A stretch of 64,000 nt of DNA from Edaphocola aurantiacus (GTDB lineage Bacteria > Bacteroidota > Bacteroidia > Chitinophagales > Chitinophagaceae). This document shows, one piece after another, positions 59,912 through 64,000 of the stretch. The notes beneath the pieces were generated by a model. The model was not told the DNA's origin, did no database searches, and saw only the letters and a program-made list of their open reading frames with translations. Both the position numbers and the translations under genes were made by a program. Location: positions 182,918 to 246,917 of the forward strand of contig NZ_VOSI01000001.1 in the NCBI RefSeq assembly GCF_019797745.1. Direction: 5' to 3'. Within the stretch, counting starts at the first letter, position 1, and each line of letters opens with the position of its first letter.

Positions 59912-61570
59912 TTATTTCCAGATATTCAGTCCGAAGTTATCGGCATACTCCGTAGCAGTTTCATAACCCGCATCGTGGTGACGCAGTACACCCATTGCCG
60001 GGTCATTGTGCAGTACACGTTTCAGGCGGGCATCAGCATCGGCACTACCATCGGCAACAATTACCATACCGGCATGCAGGGAATAGCCCATACCTACACC
60101 ACCACCATGGTGGAAGCTAACCCAGCTGGCACCTCCGGCAGTATTGATCAGTGCATTCAGGATAGCCCAGTCAGCAACAGCATCAGAACCATCTTTCATC
60201 GCTTCTGTCTCACGATTAGGAGAGGCTACTGAACCACAGTCCAGGTGATCGCGACCGATTACGATAGGTGCTTTTACTTTACCTTCTCTTACCAGTTGGT
60301 TGAACAACAGACCAGCTTTCTCACGCTCACCCATACCTAACCAGCAGATACGGCTTGGTAAACCCTGGAAGGCAATTTTATCCTTAGCCAGTTTCAGCCA
60401 GCGCTGTAAGCCTTCATTCTCAGGGAACAATTCGGCCAGTGCTTTGTCAGTAGTATAAATATCTTCAGGATCGCCGCTTAAGGCTACCCAACGGAACGGA
60501 CCTTTACCCTCACAGAACAGCGGACGGATATAAGCCGGTACGAAACCCGGGAAGTCAAATGCATTCTCTACCCCACGCTTATCCTTAGCCTGTCCGCGCA
60601 GGTTATTACCATAGTCAAAAGTAATTGCGCCGCGTTTCTGTAATTCAAGCATCTGGCGTACATGGTGTGCCATGGTATCCAGAGAGCGGCTCTTATATGT
60701 TTCAGGATCTTGTTCTCTTAAGGTATTGGCCTCTTCAACACTCAGTCCTTCAGGGAAGTAACCGATCAGCTCATCATGTGCAGAGGTCTGATCTGTCAGT
60801 GTATCTGGTGTAATATTACGATCAATCAGGCGCTGCAGCAGGTCTACTACATTACAGCATACACCGATAGAAACGGCTTCTTTATTTTCTTTGGCTTGTA
60901 ACGCGCGGTCTATGGCCTGGTCTATATCTGCATAGCTCTCATCCAGGTAGCGGGTTTCGATACGCTTGTCCATACGCCATTGCTCGATCTCAGCAGCCAG
61001 ACACACACCTTCGTTCATAGTGATGGCCAGGGGCTGAGCGCCACCCATACCACCTAAACCGGCAGTAACGTTCAAGGTTCCTTTCAGCGTACCATTATAG
61101 TGCATATTAGCCAGGGATAAATAGGTCTCATAAGTACCTTGTACAATACCCTGAGATCCGATATAGATCCAGCTACCGGCAGTCATCTGCCCGTACATCA
61201 TTAATCCTTTGGCTTCCAGTTCGCGAAAGTGCTCCCAGGTTGCCCATTTGCCTACCAGGTTTGAGTTTGCGATCAATACTCTAGGGGCATCTTTATGTGA
61301 ACGCAGTATACCTACAGGTTTACCGCTCTGTACCATCAAAGTCTGGTCTTCTTCCAGGTTTCTCAGGCATTCCAGTATTTTATCAAAACTCTCCCAGTTA
61401 CGGGCTGCTTTACCGATACCACCGTAAACCACCAGGTCTTCCGGACGCTCTGCCACTTCAGGGTCCAGGTTATTCTGGATCATGCGGTAGGCCGCTTCTG
61501 TAACCCAGTCTTTACAATTCAAGGTGCTTCCGGTTGGTGCTTTAATGACTCTTTTTGCTGTTTCTGACAT
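59912..61570 (-). CDS. hutU: Urocanate hydratase
   Basis: Second enzyme of histidine breakdown, adding water to urocanate to give imidazolone propionate with NAD as cofactor. The 552-residue length is normal. Family motifs visible: [24 protein letters not shown] (about 130-153), [26 protein letters not shown] with the conserved Cys, and [21 protein letters not shown] near the end. The ATG at 61570 is chosen because a longer frame crosses the -7 box. No hutH, hutI or hutG gene is adjacent in this window. Confidence 0.94.
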   Translation of the reverse strand: MSETAKRVIKAPTGSTLNCKDWVTEAAYRMIQNNLDPEVAERPEDLVVYGGIGKAARNWESFDKILECLRNLEEDQTLMVQSGKPVGILRSHKDAPRVLIANSNLVGKWATWEHFRELEAKGLMMYGQMTAGSWIYIGSQGIVQGTYETYLSLANMHYNGTLKGTLNVTAGLGGMGGAQPLAITMNEGVCLAAEIEQWRMDKRIETRYLDESYADIDQAIDRALQAKENKEAVSIGVCCNVVDLLQRLIDRNITPDTLTDQTSAHDELIGYFPEGLSVEEANTLREQDPETYKSRSLDTMAHHVRQMLELQKRGAITFDYGNNLRGQAKDKRGVENAFDFPGFVPAYIRPLFCEGKGPFRWVALSGDPEDIYTTDKALAELFPENEGLQRWLKLAKDKIAFQGLPSRICWLGMGEREKAGLLFNQLVREGKVKAPIVIGRDHLDCGSVASPNRETEAMKDGSDAVADWAILNALINTAGGASWVSFHHGGGVGMGYSLHAGMVIVADGSADADARLKRVLHNDPAMGVLRHHDAGYETATEYADNFGLNIWK

Positions 61571-61599
61571 AAAAATTATTGTACCGTTAATTTGGTGCA

Positions 61600-61607
61600 C
61601 AAATATA
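61600..61607 (-). promoter_or_regulatory. -7 element of hutU
   Basis: TATATTTG, a perfect TAnnTTTG, 29 nt before the ATG at 61570. The -33 side is weak. Confidence 0.5.
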
Positions 61608-61684
61608 CAATTTTATACTACTTCCCCGACCGGGAGTTGATAATTTTAAATTTTGCTAAAACTGTTCAGAAAGCGTACTTTTTA

Positions 61685-61715
61685 TTTGGCAGGACCGATT
61701 TCTTGACTATCTTTA
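61685..61715 (+). promoter_or_regulatory. Promoter of the BadF-type kinase gene
   Basis: TTTG (61685-61688), 19 nt, TATCTTTA (61708-61715). One mismatch from the consensus at the last base and exact spacing. It lies 60 nt before the ATG at 61776. Confidence 0.5.
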
Positions 61716-61775
61716 GGCACTAATTATATGAGGCCGCTGAGGGCTCTAATTACAACCTTTTTCAAATCTGCTGTT

Positions 61776-62624
61776 ATGTCCTTTACACTTATTGCCGATA
61801 GTGGCTCAACCAAAACCGAGTGGTGTTTGCTTGATGAAAAAAAAGCTAAAAAGCTGACCACCGGTGGCATTAATCCGTACTTCATTACCGAAACGGAGTG
61901 CTTGGATATGCTGCAGAGAGAGTTGAAGCTGGGTAAGGCTAAAGATGATATATCTGAAGTGTACTTCTACAGCGCAGGTGTAAAAGCCCCTCAGAACCAG
62001 AAGACCATGACCTCTATCTTGAAACAGCACCTGGGCATTAAAGATGTTTTTGTGCATACGGATATGCTGGGCGCCTCCCGTGCGACCTGCAAACAGGAAA
62101 AAGGTGTAACCGCCATACTGGGTACCGGAAGCAACTCCTGCTTCTATGATGGCAGCAAGATTACCAAACAACACCCCTCTTTAGGTTATATACTGGGAGA
62201 TGAAGGCAGCGGAACGGCTATGGGCCGTAAAGTACTGCAACACTTCTTCTACCAGACATTTGACGGCGATCTGCACGAGGCATTTATCAATAAATATGGC
62301 AATGACCTGCCGGGCGTATTGCATAAAGTATATAAAGAGCCCCTGGCCAATCGTTACCTGGCCAGCTTCACCGAATTCCTGACCGATCACAGGGGGCATT
62401 ATATGATCGAAAACATTATCGAAGATACCTTACTGGAATTCTTCACCAAAAACCTGCTGAAATACCGCGAAAGCTGGAAATACCCTATTCATTTTGTAGG
62501 ATCAGTAGCCTTCGAATTCAAAGATGTGCTGCTCAGCGTTATCGATCAATACGGTCTGAGTGTGGGTAGTATTGTCAAAAGTCCGATCGACGGATTGAAG
62601 ACATACCACCAGTCTTTAAAATAG
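61776..62624 (+). CDS. N-acetylglucosamine kinase-like protein, BadF/BadG family
   Basis: A 282-residue actin-fold sugar kinase. The phosphate-1 loop is ADSGSTKTEW at 7-16, with GTGSNSC near 105 and GYILGDEGSGTAMGR near 130. This is the arrangement of N-acetylglucosamine kinase-type BadF/BadG ATPases. The ATG at 61776 is preferred because it starts the first beta-strand (SFTLIADSG); the longer frame adds a non-conserved 16 residues. A role in cell-wall or chitin amino-sugar recycling is plausible. Confidence 0.82.
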   Translation: MSFTLIADSGSTKTEWCLLDEKKAKKLTTGGINPYFITETECLDMLQRELKLGKAKDDISEVYFYSAGVKAPQNQKTMTSILKQHLGIKDVFVHTDMLGASRATCKQEKGVTAILGTGSNSCFYDGSKITKQHPSLGYILGDEGSGTAMGRKVLQHFFYQTFDGDLHEAFINKYGNDLPGVLHKVYKEPLANRYLASFTEFLTDHRGHYMIENIIEDTLLEFFTKNLLKYRESWKYPIHFVGSVAFEFKDVLLSVIDQYGLSVGSIVKSPIDGLKTYHQSLK

Positions 62625-62697
62625 CATTTGTCATAGCCGTTTTTTTTTGCAAATTTTGCAGGTTCGTTCTCTTTCAAAAAAGAGGATAGTCTTTCTT

Positions 62698-63933
62698 ATG
62701 CTTTCATTCCAAGATAACAGTAATATAACCATTACCTGCCACAAACATTTATCGGATGCCCTGACGCGGGAAGTTAAAGCCCTGGGCTTTGCGGTAACAC
62801 AAACATTCCCGACAGGCGTCATGCTGCAAGGCAGTCTGAATGATTGTATCAAGCTGAACCTTAATCTGCATTGTGCCAGCCAGGTATTATTCAGCCTGAA
62901 AAAATTCAAGGCTGATAATGCAGATGATGTGTATGAAAATACGGCGCAGATCGATTGGAGTACTGTTATGGACGATGACAGTTATTTTTCCATCACCAGC
63001 AATGTAATGCACCCTACGATCAACAATAATATGTTTGCCAACCTGCGGGTGAAGGATGCGATTGTGGACCAGTGCAGGAAACGCAGCGGCCAGAGACCCG
63101 ATACCGGTGCCGAACTGAGGGGCGTGGTGGTGCACCTGTTCTGGAAGAATGAGGATGCAGAACTCTTCCTCGATACTACTGGTAACTCTATAGGCCGTCA
63201 TGGCTACCGTAAAATACCGGGCAGAGCACCTATGCTGGAAGCACTGGCTGCTGCAACTATATTAACAACTAAGTGGGATCATAAAACCCCGTTCATCAAC
63301 CCGATGTGTGGTTCCGGAACGCTGGCCATCGAAGCCTTGCTGATTGCAACCCGCCGCAGACCGGGCCTCTTCCGTACCAATTATGCCTTTATGCACCTGA
63401 AAGGGTACGATGAGGCGGTATATGAATCAGAAGATGCTTTACTGGAAGGTCAGATTATAGACCTGCCGGAACTGAAAGTAGTGGCGTCGGACATCAGCCA
63501 TGATGCGATCATCAATGCACAGAAGAATGCAATTGCTGCAGGGGTTAAAGACCTGATTACCTTTGAGGTATGCGACTTTGCCGAAACTACAGTACCTCAG
63601 AATGCTGATGGCATCGTATTTATGAATCCTGAATATGGAGATCGTCTGGGAGAACTGGAAGAACTGGAGCATACCTACGCCCGCATAGGAGATTTCTTCA
63701 AACAAAAATGTGCAGGTTATACTGGTTACATCTTTACCGGAACTATGGACCTGGCCCGTAAAATAGGCCTGAAAGCCAGCCGCAGAATACCGTTTTATAA
63801 CAGTAAGATCGAATGCCGCCTGTTTGAATATGAATTATACAAAGGCAGTAAAAAAGAGCCTCAGCAAGAAGGCGGACAAACCGGTAAACCGGAGTCTAAA
63901 AATACCGGCAAACCTAAAAGAAAGTTTTATTAA
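62698..63933 (+). CDS. THUMP-domain class I SAM-dependent RNA methyltransferase, RlmL-like
   Basis: A 411-residue enzyme, about the length of the N-terminal half of RlmL (rRNA m2G methyltransferase). A THUMP domain (about 1-155) is followed by the Rossmann methyltransferase: INPMCGSGTLAIEALL (SAM loop, about 200-215), VVASDISHDAIINAQKNA, and FMNPEYGDRLGE (catalytic loop, NPEYG where many relatives have NPPYG). The last 30 residues are a Lys/Gly/Pro-rich tail that may bind RNA. The ATG at 62698 starts the THUMP domain. Confidence 0.88.
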   Translation: MLSFQDNSNITITCHKHLSDALTREVKALGFAVTQTFPTGVMLQGSLNDCIKLNLNLHCASQVLFSLKKFKADNADDVYENTAQIDWSTVMDDDSYFSITSNVMHPTINNNMFANLRVKDAIVDQCRKRSGQRPDTGAELRGVVVHLFWKNEDAELFLDTTGNSIGRHGYRKIPGRAPMLEALAAATILTTKWDHKTPFINPMCGSGTLAIEALLIATRRRPGLFRTNYAFMHLKGYDEAVYESEDALLEGQIIDLPELKVVASDISHDAIINAQKNAIAAGVKDLITFEVCDFAETTVPQNADGIVFMNPEYGDRLGELEELEHTYARIGDFFKQKCAGYTGYIFTGTMDLARKIGLKASRRIPFYNSKIECRLFEYELYKGSKKEPQQEGGQTGKPESKNTGKPKRKFY

Positions 63934-64000
63934 AAGTGTTGCGGCGCCCCCCCCGGGCGGCACCAAAAGTAAAATCATAATAACATAATAGAGAACAAAA

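Noticed and set aside
63936..63963. Possible terminator with eight consecutive C residues after the methyltransferase
   Set aside because: The stem needs two G-U pairs and has no T tract on the gene strand; the C8 run may also be a sequencing weak spot.

Overview
The window is chromosomal DNA of a Bacteroidota, most likely a member of the Chitinophagales/Chitinophagaceae. The evidence is the type IX secretion system (T9SS) protein PorZ next to recO, several proteins ending in T9SS-type sorting domains, a fused branched-chain keto acid dehydrogenase E1, a TamB gene followed by a lipoprotein TamA-like (TamL) gene, and promoters of the Bacteroidota form (TTTG-N19-TAnnTTTG) in front of many genes. 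Most cargo is ordinary core genome. I saw no tRNA, rRNA, CRISPR array, transposase, integrase or phage gene.

Layout. 1-3.3 kb: E1 dehydrogenase (-) and a secreted endonuclease I (+). 3.4-6.2 kb (-): an ECF sigma factor, an anti-sigma/beta-barrel partner, then three tiny lipoproteins, one with a Kunitz (BPTI) fold signature. 6.3-9.7 kb (-): a three-gene operon that looks like copper acquisition (CxxxC small protein, Met/His-rich lipoprotein, TonB receptor). 9.8-17.2 kb (-): tamB-tamL. 17.4-19.1 kb (-): B12-binding radical SAM protein. 19.3-21.7 kb (+): a more A+T-rich stretch of small proteins, including a CPCC zinc-ribbon-like protein and a secreted protein whose ATG appears to have become ACG. 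21.7-31.0 kb (-): four large surface or secreted proteins in a row, one with three 894-bp repeats and one with YadA-head-like repeats. 31.0-31.87 kb: no confident gene. 31.87-35.8 kb (+): four secreted proteins of mostly unknown role. 35.8-36.7 kb: divergent HxlR regulator and DoxX. 37.2-41.3 kb (+): a seven-gene run headed by a GbsR/MarR regulator behind a perfect 40-bp palindrome, followed by two paralogous small membrane proteins, a third membrane protein, SRPBCC, DCC1 and TIGR01777 proteins. 41.3-47 kb: META-domain protein (-), porZ-recO (+), amino acid permease (-). 47-55.7 kb (+): a 2006-residue alpha-2-macroglobulin and purL. 55.8-59.1 kb: WG-repeat protein, beta-barrel protein and a secreted protein. 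59.2-59.5 kb: a hairpin-rich intergenic element. 59.5-64 kb: YbjQ and hutU (-), a BadF-type sugar kinase and an RNA methyltransferase (+).

The strongest candidates for something not well described are the GbsR-headed membrane/SRPBCC/DCC1/TIGR01777 operon with its palindromic operator, the putative copper operon, the surface-protein cluster at 21.7-31 kb, and the structured intergenic element near 59.4 kb. All functional readings come from motif recognition by eye, without database searches.
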